A stretch of 64,000 bases of DNA from JAJEFO01 sp965208685 (GCA_965208685.1 CBDBPL010000007.1:4216001-4280000), one strand, 5' to 3'; shown: positions 1-9,001, numbered from the stretch's first letter. The notes: a model not told the origin generated them from the sequence alone. A program made the numbers and translations.

Positions 1-391
1 CGAAGAACAGTACGTCGAGGAGCGGGCGTTCCTCTTCAGGTGCATGGTGGACGCGCTGCCAAGTATCGCCGCCATCGACGGTACGCAGGATGGTCGCGTC
101 GTGCCCGACCGCCCAGCCGAGCCGTGCGTCATGCATGTGGATCGCGGTCAGCATTGCCCGGGTGGGCGACGAGGCCAGTCGCCAGCTTTCGGCCTCGTCG
201 TCGGAGACAAGAATGTGTCCGCGCATGCCAACGACAATCAGCCGATCGTCGATTCGTGCGCCATCAAGAAGCAGGGCTCGTGCCGCATGCGGGGCGGTCA
301 CGGAAGTCGCGTCAGTACTCTCCGCCGCCTCCGCACCGCAAAGCGCCAGCATTGCGGCGGCAAGGCACGCGGCGGACCGAACGGGCTTCAA
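1..391 (-). CDS. YCF48/BNR-repeat-like exported protein, partial
   Basis: Read on the minus strand from a TTG at 389-391, the frame is open to the window edge, so the C-terminus is missing. The first 24 residues look like a Sec signal peptide (basic start, hydrophobic core, then AEAAES). Further in, GWAVGHDATILRTVDGGDTW is the typical YCF48 / photosynthesis-system-II-assembly-factor-like beta-propeller blade. It starts 28 bp after the DUF1329 gene, and DUF1302-DUF1329-YCF48-like operons that continue into an MMPL exporter are a known arrangement in proteobacteria. An AGGAAG stretch lies upstream of the TTG. The start is uncertain because it is not an ATG; an in-frame ATG lies 13 codons later. 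Confidence 0.75.
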   Translation of the reverse strand, partial: MKPVRSAACLAAAMLALCGAEAAESTDATSVTAPHAARALLLDGARIDDRLIVVGMRGHILVSDDEAESWRLASSPTRAMLTAIHMHDARLGWAVGHDATILRTVDGGDTWQRVHHAPEEERPLLDVLFF

Positions 392-419
392 GACGTCACC
401 GTCCGACTTCCTGCTGATT

Positions 420-1781
420 CTATCGCCGGCCTTCTCGCCTCAGCGCCGACACGGTGAAGTCCCTCGACCTGATCCTGGCATCCATGGCACACATCGGGAA
501 TTCGTTGTCGAGTCCGAGGGCCAGGTATCGCCTCGCCTGCAGATCGTGGTGCACTTCGAGCGTGGGCCAGACCAGCGGGTTCTCGTAATAGTTGATCACG
601 TGCCCTTCCGAGAATCGCCACAGCCTGTCACGCGTGTCGTAGATGTCCGCGACCAGGATCTGCCAGGAATCCTCGTCGATGTAGAAGGTGCGCCGCTTGT
701 AGATGTGGCGAGCGCCTCTGGCGAGCGTCGCCTCGACCACCCAGACGCGATGCAGTTCGTAGCGGAGGTGATCGGGATTGACGTGCCGGGGAGTCAGGAC
801 GTCCGCAAAGGAAAGATCGTCGCTGTGCAGCTGGTACGAATTGTAAGGCACGTACAGCTCGCGCTTGCCGACCAGCTTCCAGTCGTAGCGGTCGACCGCC
901 CCGTTGAACATGTCGAACTGGTCGGCGGTCCGCAGGCCGTCGGTCGTGGTGCCGGGATTGTCGTAGGCAACGTTGGGCGCGCGCCGCACGCGCCGCTGGC
1001 CTGGATTGTACGTCCAGGCCCGGCGGGGTTCCCGCACCTGGTTCATGGTTTCGTGAACAAGGAGAATGTCGCCCGCAAGCCGCGTAGGCGCGAGGACCTT
1101 CTGCTTGAAATACATCATCGTGTTGTCGAGCGCGGCTTCGGTCATGCCGGGCAGCGAGTATCGCAGTTCGGCCTCGACCTGGTACTGGACGATCGTGTAG
1201 TCGCCGCCCGCCGTGACGGCCGCCTGTCCCATCATGCAGCTCACCGTCTCGCCCCGGTAGCGCAGCAGGTGGTTCCAGATCGCCTCATGTCCGTTCGAGG
1301 GGATCGGGAACGGAATCCCGATCACTGCGCCGCCGACACCGTTGCCGTTGTCCTCGAGATGGGCAGTGGCGGCGGCCCGTCTCGTCGCGTCGTAGATGCG
1401 CTGCGGGACGGAGGCGCTGCGACGCGTCGGATAGACCTTCATGCGATAGCTCGGATAGAGTTCGAGCATCCGCTGGTGACCCACCGAAAGGCGGTCCCGG
1501 TAGGCATCGACGTTTGATCCGTCAATGACGAAGAGCGGCTGGTCGCCTGCGAACGGGTCGCGATGGTGTTCTCCCCGCACGTAGCCCCTTGGAGGCCTGG
1601 TGATGCCCCCACGCCAAGCAGGTATCGTGCCCGACGCGTTGCCAGCGCGTTCACCGCCGAGCGGGGTCAGGTCGGCCCCGAGCCTCGCGATCTGGCTCGC
1701 GGGCAGTTCCGCCGTCGCCGGCAGCGCGCACGCGAGAAACAGCGCCAGCGCGGCGCCTGATCTCAACACGGATTTCTTCAT
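420..1781 (-). CDS. DUF1329 family envelope protein
   Basis: About 453 residues beginning with a clear signal peptide (MKKSVLRSGAALALFLACAL then PATAE). The chosen ATG is preceded by GGAGG; an upstream in-frame extension to 1832 overlaps the end of the DUF1302 gene and is not needed. The body has the DUF1329 pattern: LGADLTPLGGERAGN near the N-terminus, repeated W/Y-rich segments such as RRAWTYNPGQRRVRR, and a C-terminal region with the lipoprotein-carrier-like beta structure of the family (RRTFYIDEDSWQI). It sits 19 bp downstream of the DUF1302 gene and upstream of the YCF48-like gene. Family function is unsettled; the context suggests an envelope machine that moves hydrophobic compounds together with an MMPL exporter (inference). 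Confidence 0.85.
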   Translation of the reverse strand: MKKSVLRSGAALALFLACALPATAELPASQIARLGADLTPLGGERAGNASGTIPAWRGGITRPPRGYVRGEHHRDPFAGDQPLFVIDGSNVDAYRDRLSVGHQRMLELYPSYRMKVYPTRRSASVPQRIYDATRRAAATAHLEDNGNGVGGAVIGIPFPIPSNGHEAIWNHLLRYRGETVSCMMGQAAVTAGGDYTIVQYQVEAELRYSLPGMTEAALDNTMMYFKQKVLAPTRLAGDILLVHETMNQVREPRRAWTYNPGQRRVRRAPNVAYDNPGTTTDGLRTADQFDMFNGAVDRYDWKLVGKRELYVPYNSYQLHSDDLSFADVLTPRHVNPDHLRYELHRVWVVEATLARGARHIYKRRTFYIDEDSWQILVADIYDTRDRLWRFSEGHVINYYENPLVWPTLEVHHDLQARRYLALGLDNEFPMCAMDARIRSRDFTVSALRREGRR

Positions 1782-1800
1782 CTTGTCCTCCACTGCCAGC

Positions 1801-3843
1801 TTAGAACGAGTAGCTGAACGATATCGACACAAAGTCCCTGTCCTCCAACGCGTTGTGGTGTCCGGCGTGCATCGTGTAGGAGAGATCGGCGCTCATGCGT
1901 TCCAGGTAGTTCGCCCCGACTCCCAGCGTTACCACCCTGCGCCCCTCGACGAACGGACCGAACGGGGCCGGGCTCGAGCCGGAGACGTCATGCTGGAACT
2001 GGAAGTAGGGGGTGAGCCGGGCCGCGCCGATAGCGTTGTGGTAGTCGAGCCATATCGCGCCCCGATAGCCCCAGGATGTCGCGTCCGCAACATCGTCACG
2101 CGCCCCGGGCGTGTCGAGCGGAGTCACCGCCCTGTCCGGCATGTCGTGCACCGTCATAGCAGCTGCCTCGGCAATGAACCCGGTCGAGTCCGAGCCGAAC
2201 AGGGATCCGAACACCTGGGTTGCCGTGACCTGCGCCTGGCTCACGTCTCGCTTGACATGACCGTCCAGCACCTGGTCGATGATCCCAAATTTGCAAGCGG
2301 GTATCGCGGGTATTAGGCTCGGATCAGGAATCTGCGGGTCGAAGTAGCATCCGATCGGAGTCAGCGCCTCCTCGAATATGGAGCGTTCCTCCCTTTGGAG
2401 GGGCCGGTCCGGGTGGAATGAATATTCGCCTTGGAGCGCCCAGCCGCTGGTGCCGAGCACGGTGTTGAAGCTCACGCCGACGGTCTTGAGATCTTCCGGG
2501 TATTCCACGAAATAGCGGGCCGCCTCGGCGTAGTGATCGATGGCATGAAAGCCAGCAAGGCCTTCGGCAAGGCCGCTGATTTGCTGAGAGGCAGCAGCTT
2601 GGAACTCCGGTGATGCGAGTGTTTGCCTAATGATTTCTTGACCTTGCGGCGTTGCAACTGCACTTTGCGGAAGCCCGCGGCTTATGGCGGCAAGGGTTGC
2701 CAAGTGCTGCAACGTATTGGGGAAACTCGCTCCTTGGAATCTTCCGGCGACGCCCACACTGGCAAGCAACTCCCCCAAAGCCGGCACTTTGCCAGTCACG
2801 AGCGGCAAACGGCTGTGCGCGTTCACAAAGTAGAAGCCGAACTCGGTATCGTTCAGGGCCGGGGACAGGTAGCGCAGCGCCACGCCGTACTGGCCATCAT
2901 CCGGGGGTTCCCGATCATTGGTGCGCGCGATCGCGGGGAAGGGTTCGTTGGCGCTGTACTGCAAGCCTAGATCGGCAAGATCCGCGTTTAGGGCTGACTC
3001 CAGCCCCGGAACGGCCCGGATGCCGTCCGAAAGTTCGCCGAAATCTGGCAGCGTGAGAAGCGCGTGCCGACCACCCGCGCCCACGTAGTCGTTGGACGAG
3101 AAATAAGTGCCGACGGGATCGATCTCTGTCTTCTCCCAGCCGACCTGGTAGAAGCCCTCCACCGAGAGGTCGGGAACCGGCTCGACCGCCGCATACACCA
3201 TGGGAACGGGCAGCAGCGCGTCACGCAATTCCGCACCCGGCGTGCGCAGCCGGCTCACGTCGACGGGATTGATTACGTTGATTCCGTTCGGGACGAACGT
3301 GCTTTCGCCCCAGTTCAGGACCTGGTTGCCGACCCTCAGGTCCAGCGGCACGCCGCCGGGGTCGAACGCCCCGGAAGCATAGAAGTCGAGAAGCCGGAAG
3401 CCTTGGGCCGCGACATCCTTGGCCTCGTCGGACAGCGGCGTCGTCTCGCGCACCCCGTTCAGGTTCTCGAAGTCAACGAAGCCGTGCATGCGGACGAACA
3501 GGTCCAGGTTGCCGCTCGTGATCTCAAGTTCCGTCGTGAGGCTCGACGTGTTGCTTACCAGGCCCCGGCCGTAGTTCAGGTTGCCGTCGTCCGAGTTGGC
3601 CGAAGACAGGGTTTCGTCACGTTCCGAGGCGCGGAAAGTCAAACCATGTGTGAACGTGAAGTTCGCGGTCGCGGACATGTCACCGCCCGGAAATCCCTGG
3701 GAGCTCGCCGGCATGCCGAACAGCAGCGCGGCAAGACCAATGAATGCCGCCCGCGTGGCAATCCTGCCAGTCGAACGAGAGTTCCTGAAATTCGCTTGGC
3801 GTGGAGGTCGGATGATGAAATTTCGACTATCTGGAAAGATCAT
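1801..3843 (-). CDS. DUF1302 family outer-membrane protein
   Basis: 680 residues. The start has a good GGAGAG Shine-Dalgarno 8 bp upstream. A basic N-terminal extension is followed by a hydrophobic segment (IGLAALLFGMPASSQG) consistent with export. The mature part alternates short beta-strand-like segments and ends with the aromatic terminus FVSISFSYSF, typical of outer-membrane beta-barrels. DUF1302 motifs include LRVGNQVLNWGESTFVPNGI and INVINPVDVSRLRTPG. It is first in a three-gene minus-strand operon with DUF1329 and YCF48-like proteins. Probable role: outer-membrane channel or receptor for hydrophobic molecules; the substrate cannot be read from the sequence. Confidence 0.85.
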   Translation of the reverse strand: MIFPDSRNFIIRPPRQANFRNSRSTGRIATRAAFIGLAALLFGMPASSQGFPGGDMSATANFTFTHGLTFRASERDETLSSANSDDGNLNYGRGLVSNTSSLTTELEITSGNLDLFVRMHGFVDFENLNGVRETTPLSDEAKDVAAQGFRLLDFYASGAFDPGGVPLDLRVGNQVLNWGESTFVPNGINVINPVDVSRLRTPGAELRDALLPVPMVYAAVEPVPDLSVEGFYQVGWEKTEIDPVGTYFSSNDYVGAGGRHALLTLPDFGELSDGIRAVPGLESALNADLADLGLQYSANEPFPAIARTNDREPPDDGQYGVALRYLSPALNDTEFGFYFVNAHSRLPLVTGKVPALGELLASVGVAGRFQGASFPNTLQHLATLAAISRGLPQSAVATPQGQEIIRQTLASPEFQAAASQQISGLAEGLAGFHAIDHYAEAARYFVEYPEDLKTVGVSFNTVLGTSGWALQGEYSFHPDRPLQREERSIFEEALTPIGCYFDPQIPDPSLIPAIPACKFGIIDQVLDGHVKRDVSQAQVTATQVFGSLFGSDSTGFIAEAAAMTVHDMPDRAVTPLDTPGARDDVADATSWGYRGAIWLDYHNAIGAARLTPYFQFQHDVSGSSPAPFGPFVEGRRVVTLGVGANYLERMSADLSYTMHAGHHNALEDRDFVSISFSYSF

Positions 3844-4495
3844 GGACTCTCCTTTCTAAATTGCCTGGCCGACAACCCAAGCACCGCATGCGCTAATGCG
3901 TCGCGCGCCCTTTTTGACCCTACATTTAGCGCTACCGTGCACGATTCGTCGCACGATCACAACCAACAACCAACTCCGGCCCTTCGGCCAACGGACTCCG
4001 TCTCCACTGTCTCCGCACCGCCCGATCCCTGAAATTCACCCTGGCGACCGTCGAGGTGCGTTCCTTGCACCACATGGCTGGCGGCAGCGTGCAGCACGCA
4101 GGCCGGGAGCCAGCTGCGGTCGCGAAGCCTGGCCGGGAAGCCACCTCTTCAAAACGGCGCAGCGTGCTCACGCATCGCGCTTGGTGCACCGCTGCCGTTC
4201 CCGGCCGCGTGCCCGACGGTCCGATCCACTTTCTACGGCACGCCAAGATCGTGATGCCCGTCCATGGCCTTGCGGATGCGCGACGCGTCATCCGGCGCAA
4301 CCCGTGTCACGGTGAACCTCACGTGATCCGGTCCGGCCCCTGTTTCGTCTTGCGGCCAGTCGCCGCCATGGACGAGTTGAGCGCGGCATTCACGCGACAC
4401 TGGAAGCTTCATGCAGGACAGGCGGATCGCGCGCGGCAAGGTTCCGTTCGGCTTCCGGCGTCGCGCAGTATTGACAAGCGGCGGAACGGGCTGCC
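3844..4495. other. Intergenic region, no convincing gene
   Basis: A 650-bp divergent gap between the DUF1302 gene (minus) and the SDR gene (plus). Short open frames on both strands have no recognisable motifs or ribosome-binding sites. It must hold the promoters of both flanking genes. A TTGACA-like hexamer occurs about 25 bp before the SDR start, but no matching -10 box was found. Confidence 0.5.
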
Positions 4496-5371
4496 ATGGG
4501 AACCGTCAACTCACCCGGGAAGCCGACCCACTTGACCGACGACCGAAAATCTCTGCTGATCACCGGTTGCTCATCGGGCATCGGTTACGATGCGGCGCAC
4601 GGCATGGCGGCGCGCGGCTGGCGGGTTCTTGCCGCGTGCCGCAGGAAATCGGACTGCGCGCGGCTCGAAGACGAGGGGCTGGAAAGCCTCGTGCTGGACT
4701 ACGAGGACCAGGCGGGGATCCATGAAGCCGTCCGCGAGGTGCTTGCACGGACGGACGGCAGGCTTGACGCCGTCTTCAACAACGGTGCCTACGCGGTTCC
4801 GGGCCTGATCGAGGATCTTCCAACCGACGCGTTGCGGGCCATCTTCGAGGCGAACTTCTTCGGGCAGCACGAGTTGACGAAGTGCCTGTTGCCCACCTTC
4901 CGGCGACAGGGACACGGCAGGATCCTCATGAACTCGTCCGTGCTGGGCTTCTTTGCGCTTCCGTGGCGCGGCTCCTACAATTCGACCAAGTTCGCGGTCG
5001 AAGGCTGGGCCGACACGCTGCGCCGGGAACTGAGAGGCACCGGCATTCGCGTGATCCTGATCGAGCCCGGGCCGATAACAAGCAGCATCCGCCAGAATTC
5101 GATTCCCCATTACGAGCGCTGGATCGACGTGCCGTCATCCGCCCGGGCGGAAGACTACCGGACAAAGCTGGAACCGCGGCTCTACGCCGACTCGCCGAAA
5201 CCCGACCCGTTCGAACTGCCTGCCAGTGCCGTCACACGCCGCGTCGCGCATGCCTTGACGCATCCGAACCCTCGCCCCAGATACCGCGTTACGTTCCCGA
5301 CGAAATTCATCTACCTTGCAAAGAGGTTCATGACGACGCGCATGCAGGACCGATTCCTGCAGCGTAACTAA
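4496..5371 (+). CDS. Short-chain dehydrogenase/reductase
   Basis: 291 residues with a classical SDR fold: nucleotide-binding TGCSSGIG near residues 23-30, NNGAYAVPG (NNAG-like motif), and the active-site Ser plus YNSTK. Likely an NAD(P)-dependent oxidoreductase of unknown substrate. In Rhodobacterales an SDR commonly precedes the twin-transmembrane protein and PduO genes; here an IS1634-family element separates it from them. The 3' end of this gene from 5032 lies inside a 415-bp sequence duplicated on the other side of the element, so the gene itself is undamaged. Confidence 0.88.
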   Translation: MGTVNSPGKPTHLTDDRKSLLITGCSSGIGYDAAHGMAARGWRVLAACRRKSDCARLEDEGLESLVLDYEDQAGIHEAVREVLARTDGRLDAVFNNGAYAVPGLIEDLPTDALRAIFEANFFGQHELTKCLLPTFRRQGHGRILMNSSVLGFFALPWRGSYNSTKFAVEGWADTLRRELRGTGIRVILIEPGPITSSIRQNSIPHYERWIDVPSSARAEDYRTKLEPRLYADSPKPDPFELPASAVTRRVAHALTHPNPRPRYRVTFPTKFIYLAKRFMTTRMQDRFLQRN

Positions 5372-5446
5372 AAGGGTCCTTTCGCTGCGCCCCGGACAGG
5401 TCACCGACGCAAGGGAGTAGTCATGCCGCTTGACAACCCGCTCTTC
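5032..5446 (+). repeat. Left copy of 415-bp direct repeat flanking the IS
   Basis: Identical line by line to 7382-7796. It covers the last part of the SDR gene, the intergenic gap and the first eight codons (MPLDNPLF) of the twin-transmembrane gene. Both copies stop exactly at the terminal inverted repeats of the IS1634-family element, so this is best read as an unusually long target-site duplication. The IS1634 family (IS1634, IS1549) is known for long, variable target duplications. Confidence 0.93.
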
Positions 5447-7381
5447 CTGACTTCGACGGTTTTTTTGCGTAACGCATTGATTGCGAACGATTCACATGCC
5501 GGATTAGGCACTACATTTTGGCGTCGGGTGCGGCGGCTGGCGCCTCAGGCCCGGGCGGATTTCGTCTCCGTGCCGCGCGCGGTCAGCTCGTACGGGCGGT
5601 CCGAGACGTCCAGCCCGAGCGTGGCGTAGATGTCCTTCGCCTCCGCGCTCGGGCGCGAGGGAATGACGTAGCGCTTGCCGGTCTCCGGGTCGTGCAGCAC
5701 CGAGCACTGCCGGTCGTTGAGCGCCTCGCGAATGACCCGCGGCGACATGGGCCGTTTCTGAAGCGCCACCCGCCGGGCGAGATGGCGCACGCAGGCATAG
5801 GCCATGAAGGCGATCGCCAGATGGGCGCGGATGCGCCGGTCGGTCCAGTGGAACACCGGCCGCACCCGCAGGTCGTGCTTGGTGATCCTGAAACTCTCCT
5901 CGACCTGCCAGAGCTGGCGGTACCGGTCGAAGAGCTCCCGCACGCCGACGCCCCCGAGATTGGTGACGACGCCGTGCAGGCCGTCCCAGCGCTCGGCGGC
6001 ATGGACCTTCTCCTCGTCGACCTCCAGGCTGGCCTCGCCGACGACCCGGACATAGCGGTGATATCCGCTCTTGCCGAGCAGCTGCTTCGGCGTCCCGCTC
6101 TTCCCGAGGCGCCGGATCAGCTTCGCCACCGCGCTGCGCCGGTCGTGGGCGTCCTTGCGGGCGCGCTTCGCGCTCCATGACACCACCAGGCGGCGGCCGC
6201 CGTGACGGAAGACGCCGACCTTCAGGTCGCTGCCGGGAACGCTGCGGTAGCGGGAGACGTCGAGGACGCGCCCGGTCAGGGCCTTCGGCAGGTTGCGCAG
6301 CCGGGCGCCGACAACGAACCGGCAGCCCAGCGCCTCGAGGCCGGCCAGGTTGTCCTTGCCGAACATGCCCGCGTCGGCGACGATCACCGCCCGGGCCGTC
6401 CCGGGATGCATCGTGCGCAGCGTCGGGATGAAGCTGTCCCCCTCCCAGCTGTTGCCCGGGAAGACCTCGTAGCCCAGCGGCAGGCCGCCGCGCGTCACCG
6501 CCAGCGCCAGAAGAACCTGGACCTCGCCGTGCTTGCCGTCCTTGCTGTAGCCGTAGGCCCGCAGCGTGTCCTCGCAGGTGGACTCGAAGAACAGCGTCGT
6601 GCAGTCGAACAGGACCAGGTCGATCGGCTCGGGAAACAGCGAGCGGGTGTGCGCGCCGACCCTCTCCCGCATCCCGGCGATGGCCGCGTCGTCGAGCCGG
6701 TCCATCATCCGGTAGACCTTCTCCAGCGGCACGTGAACGCCGAAGTCCCTCTCCAGCCGCCGGACGCTGGCCCGCTTGCTGTCCGGATTGGCGATCCGGG
6801 CCATCACCGTGTGGTACAGGACCCGGTTCGACATCCGCTGGCGGCCCGCAGGAAGCACCAGGTCGAGGCCGAGGTCCCGGTAGATGCGGCCATAGACCTC
6901 GTGAATCCCGCTGATGACCCGGTGCTCCTCGCGCAGGCGGCTCAGGTCCTCGACCGGGAGCGGCCCGCCCGTGCCGCGGCGGCGGCCCGCCTCGATGGCG
7001 GTCTCCGCCACCTGTTCGGGCGGGAGAAGGCCCGGGCGGCGCTTGTGCAGCATCCTGGACTTGATGTGCTCGGCAAGCTGCCTGAGCGTGCCTTCCTCCT
7101 CCGCGTCCATGGCGACGCCGACATGGCGGACGATGCGCTGGCGGACCTTCTTGCCCTCGCGGACGGACTCGACGATCTGGACCGACTTCCTCGGAGAGTT
7201 CCGGGATGTCTTGACGCGAACGAACATGGCGGGACGATAGGGGGCTGCGGGGGATCTGTCAATGAAATGCGGCCTCTAGGCACTACAACGGCGCTTTCGG
7301 GCGGCGACGAAAAAAATCGCGTTCATTCAACGGCTTGAAAGGCGCCCGGTTCGGCAGTCAAGCGAAAACCGTCGAAGTCAG
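5447..7381 (-). mobile_element. IS1634-family insertion sequence, 1935 bp
   Basis: Bounded by perfect 17-bp terminal inverted repeats: CTGACTTCGACGGTTTT at 5447-5463 and its reverse complement at 7365-7381 (one further flanking base also matches). It contains one transposase gene filling most of the length. Both sides are flanked by identical 415-bp direct repeats. An 11-bp subterminal direct repeat, TAGGCACTACA, occurs at 5505-5515 and 7277-7287. The element looks intact, and perfect flanking identity suggests a recent insertion. Confidence 0.93.
5545..7227 (-). CDS. IS1634-family DDE transposase
   Basis: 560 residues, the usual size for the family. DDE acidic residues can be placed in LVLFDCTTLFFES (first Asp), VIVADAGMFGKDNL (second Asp) and YRQLWQVEESFRITK (Glu). 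The N-terminus (MFVRVKTSRNSPRKSVQIVE) is the characteristic IS1634-type start. No frameshift or internal stop, so it is probably active. It lies on the minus strand within a complete element and points away from the twin-transmembrane/pduO genes. Confidence 0.95.
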   Translation of the reverse strand: MFVRVKTSRNSPRKSVQIVESVREGKKVRQRIVRHVGVAMDAEEEGTLRQLAEHIKSRMLHKRRPGLLPPEQVAETAIEAGRRRGTGGPLPVEDLSRLREEHRVISGIHEVYGRIYRDLGLDLVLPAGRQRMSNRVLYHTVMARIANPDSKRASVRRLERDFGVHVPLEKVYRMMDRLDDAAIAGMRERVGAHTRSLFPEPIDLVLFDCTTLFFESTCEDTLRAYGYSKDGKHGEVQVLLALAVTRGGLPLGYEVFPGNSWEGDSFIPTLRTMHPGTARAVIVADAGMFGKDNLAGLEALGCRFVVGARLRNLPKALTGRVLDVSRYRSVPGSDLKVGVFRHGGRRLVVSWSAKRARKDAHDRRSAVAKLIRRLGKSGTPKQLLGKSGYHRYVRVVGEASLEVDEEKVHAAERWDGLHGVVTNLGGVGVRELFDRYRQLWQVEESFRITKHDLRVRPVFHWTDRRIRAHLAIAFMAYACVRHLARRVALQKRPMSPRVIREALNDRQCSVLHDPETGKRYVIPSRPSAEAKDIYATLGLDVSDRPYELTARGTETKSARA

Positions 7382-7721
7382 GAGAGGCACCGGCATTCGC
7401 GTGATCCTGATCGAGCCCGGGCCGATAACAAGCAGCATCCGCCAGAATTCGATTCCCCATTACGAGCGCTGGATCGACGTGCCGTCATCCGCCCGGGCGG
7501 AAGACTACCGGACAAAGCTGGAACCGCGGCTCTACGCCGACTCGCCGAAACCCGACCCGTTCGAACTGCCTGCCAGTGCCGTCACACGCCGCGTCGCGCA
7601 TGCCTTGACGCATCCGAACCCTCGCCCCAGATACCGCGTTACGTTCCCGACGAAATTCATCTACCTTGCAAAGAGGTTCATGACGACGCGCATGCAGGAC
7701 CGATTCCTGCAGCGTAACTAA
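7382..7721 (+). pseudogene. Duplicated 3' fragment of the SDR gene
   Basis: Encodes the last 112 residues of the SDR at 4496-5371 (GTGIRVILIEPGPITSSIRQ onward) with identical sequence. It lacks the nucleotide-binding N-terminus and the YNSTK active site. An open frame extends backwards into the IS end but has no function one would expect. It is a by-product of the long target duplication. Confidence 0.9.
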
Positions 7722-7796
7722 AAGGGTCCTTTCGCTGCGCCCCGGACAGGTCACCGACGCAAGGGAGTAGTCATGCCGCTTGACAACCCGCTCTTC
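7382..7796 (+). repeat. Right copy of 415-bp direct repeat flanking the IS
   Basis: Perfect duplicate of 5032-5446. This copy supplies the intact upstream region, ribosome-binding site and first codons of the twin-transmembrane gene that starts at 7773, together with an orphan 3' fragment of the SDR gene. Confidence 0.93.
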
Positions 7797-7979
7797 ATTC
7801 CGGTGGTGATCGCCGTCGTGATCGTCCTTGTCGTCCTCATGACCGGAATCGGCGGTTTTGCCCGCGGAGGCGATTTCAACCGCAAGCATGCCAACAGGAT
7901 CATGCGGTACCGAATCTACGCGCAGGCCGTTGCCGTCATGCTTATCCTCGCATTTGTCCTCGTCGGCTGCGGAGGATGA
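7773..7979 (+). CDS. Twin transmembrane (HIG1-like) small membrane protein
   Basis: 68 residues with two hydrophobic helices: residues about 8-27 (FIPVVIAVVIVLVVLMTGIG) and about 47-65, separated by a basic loop FNRKHANRIMRYRI. This is the small twin-transmembrane protein that precedes the PduO-type adenosyltransferase in many Rhodobacterales. An AAGGGAG ribosome-binding site lies just upstream of the ATG. The stop codon is followed after one base by the pduO start. Function is not established. Confidence 0.85.
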   Translation: MPLDNPLFIPVVIAVVIVLVVLMTGIGGFARGGDFNRKHANRIMRYRIYAQAVAVMLILAFVLVGCGG

Positions 7980-7980
7980 C

Positions 7981-8556
7981 ATGGTCGTCTTGAACAGGAT
8001 CTACACGAGAACCGGTGACGGCGGCGACACGGCGCTTGGCGACAACGCCCGTGTCCCCAAGCACTCGGTGCGGGTCTCGGCCTACGGAACCGTGGACGAG
8101 TTGAACGCGGCACTTGGTGTCGCGAGGCTGCATGCCGAGGCCAAAACCGTTGATGACGCCCTTTCGCGCATTCAAAACGACCTGTTCGATCTCGGGGCGG
8201 ATCTCTGCCGCCCTGACATGGAGAAGGATGTCGAGGCCGGATTTCCGGTTCTCAGGATGTCAGACAGCCAGACGAAACGGCTGGAGGCCGAAATCGACGC
8301 GATGATCCAGCTGCTTGAGCCGCTGAAGTCATTCGTCCTTCCGGCCGGGTCCGCGCTCGCCGCACACCTGCATCTTGCACGTACCGTTGCGCGGCGGGCG
8401 GAACGGTTGACCACCGAGCTCGCAAGTGCGGAAGAGGTGAACGTGGCGGCGCTGACCTATCTCAACCGCCTGTCAGACTGGCTGTTCTGCGCGGCCCGCA
8501 TCGCAAACGACGAAGGCCGCGCCGATGTCCTCTGGACTCCGGGCGCAAACCGCTAG
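7981..8556 (+). CDS. PduO-type cob(I)alamin adenosyltransferase
   Basis: 191 residues. The N-terminal RIYTRTGDGGDTALGD is the ATP-binding signature of PduO-type corrinoid adenosyltransferases. YGTVDELNAALG and the C-terminal NRLSDWLFCAARIAN complete the family pattern. It transfers an adenosyl group from ATP to cob(I)alamin to form adenosylcobalamin. GGAGGA overlapping the end of the preceding gene serves as ribosome-binding site, so the two genes are translationally close. Confidence 0.95.
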   Translation: MVVLNRIYTRTGDGGDTALGDNARVPKHSVRVSAYGTVDELNAALGVARLHAEAKTVDDALSRIQNDLFDLGADLCRPDMEKDVEAGFPVLRMSDSQTKRLEAEIDAMIQLLEPLKSFVLPAGSALAAHLHLARTVARRAERLTTELASAEEVNVAALTYLNRLSDWLFCAARIANDEGRADVLWTPGANR

Positions 8557-8561
8557 GGCCG

Positions 8562-8580
8562 GCCGGGACGAGAGTCCGGC
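8562..8580. terminator. Candidate bidirectional terminator hairpin
   Basis: GCCGG(G)AC - GAGA - GTCCGGC forms a 7-bp stem with one bulged G and a four-base loop. It lies just after the pduO stop and before the convergent rpsT stop. No clear T-run follows on either strand, so termination strength is uncertain. Confidence 0.4.
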
Positions 8581-8611
8581 TGCAGGCCGCCGGGGAAGGC
8601 CCGCGATCGGA

Positions 8612-8875
8612 TCAGGTCATCGCCTTTACGCGCGAGGCAAAGCGCGAAATTTTCCGAGCGACCGTGTTCTTGTGGTAGATTCCCTTCGTCACGCCGCGCA
8701 TCAGTTCGGGCTGCGCCGCTCGAAGTTCATCCCGCGCCGCCTCCTTGTCGCCTGACGCGATCGCGTTCTCGACCTTCCTGAGATGCGTGCGAATGCGCGA
8801 GCGGCGCGCCTTGTTGACAGCCTGGCGACGGACGTTCTGCCGCGCGCGTTTCTTGGATTGGGGCGAGTTGGCCAT
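8612..8875 (-). CDS. rpsT: 30S ribosomal protein S20
   Basis: 87 residues, strongly basic, beginning MANSPQSKKRARQN, the S20 signature, with the typical IRTHLRKVENAI helix and NTVARKISRFASRV C-terminus. It binds 16S rRNA early in 30S assembly. In Rhodobacterales rpsT usually lies between dnaA and an enoyl-CoA hydratase gene. Here the hydratase neighbour is kept but the other side is the SDR/pduO group, so dnaA is elsewhere. Confidence 0.97.
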   Translation of the reverse strand: MANSPQSKKRARQNVRRQAVNKARRSRIRTHLRKVENAIASGDKEAARDELRAAQPELMRGVTKGIYHKNTVARKISRFASRVKAMT

Positions 8876-9001
8876 GTTCGTGGTCCCTGTTCCGGGTCTT
8901 GATCAGATCGCGATGAAGCCCGGGCCGGTCACCTGACCGGCAGACACATAGCCTGAGCGGGCTCCACGCGCATGCTGGCGGGGCGCATAAAGCAATCCCG
9001 C

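Noticed and set aside
90..1517. 475-codon plus-strand frame opposite the DUF1329 gene
   Set aside because: Shadow frame in GC-rich DNA; the minus strand carries a clear signal peptide, ribosome-binding site and family motifs.
6202..7338. 378-codon plus-strand frame opposite the transposase
   Set aside because: No motifs; lies entirely over the DDE transposase coding region and its end.
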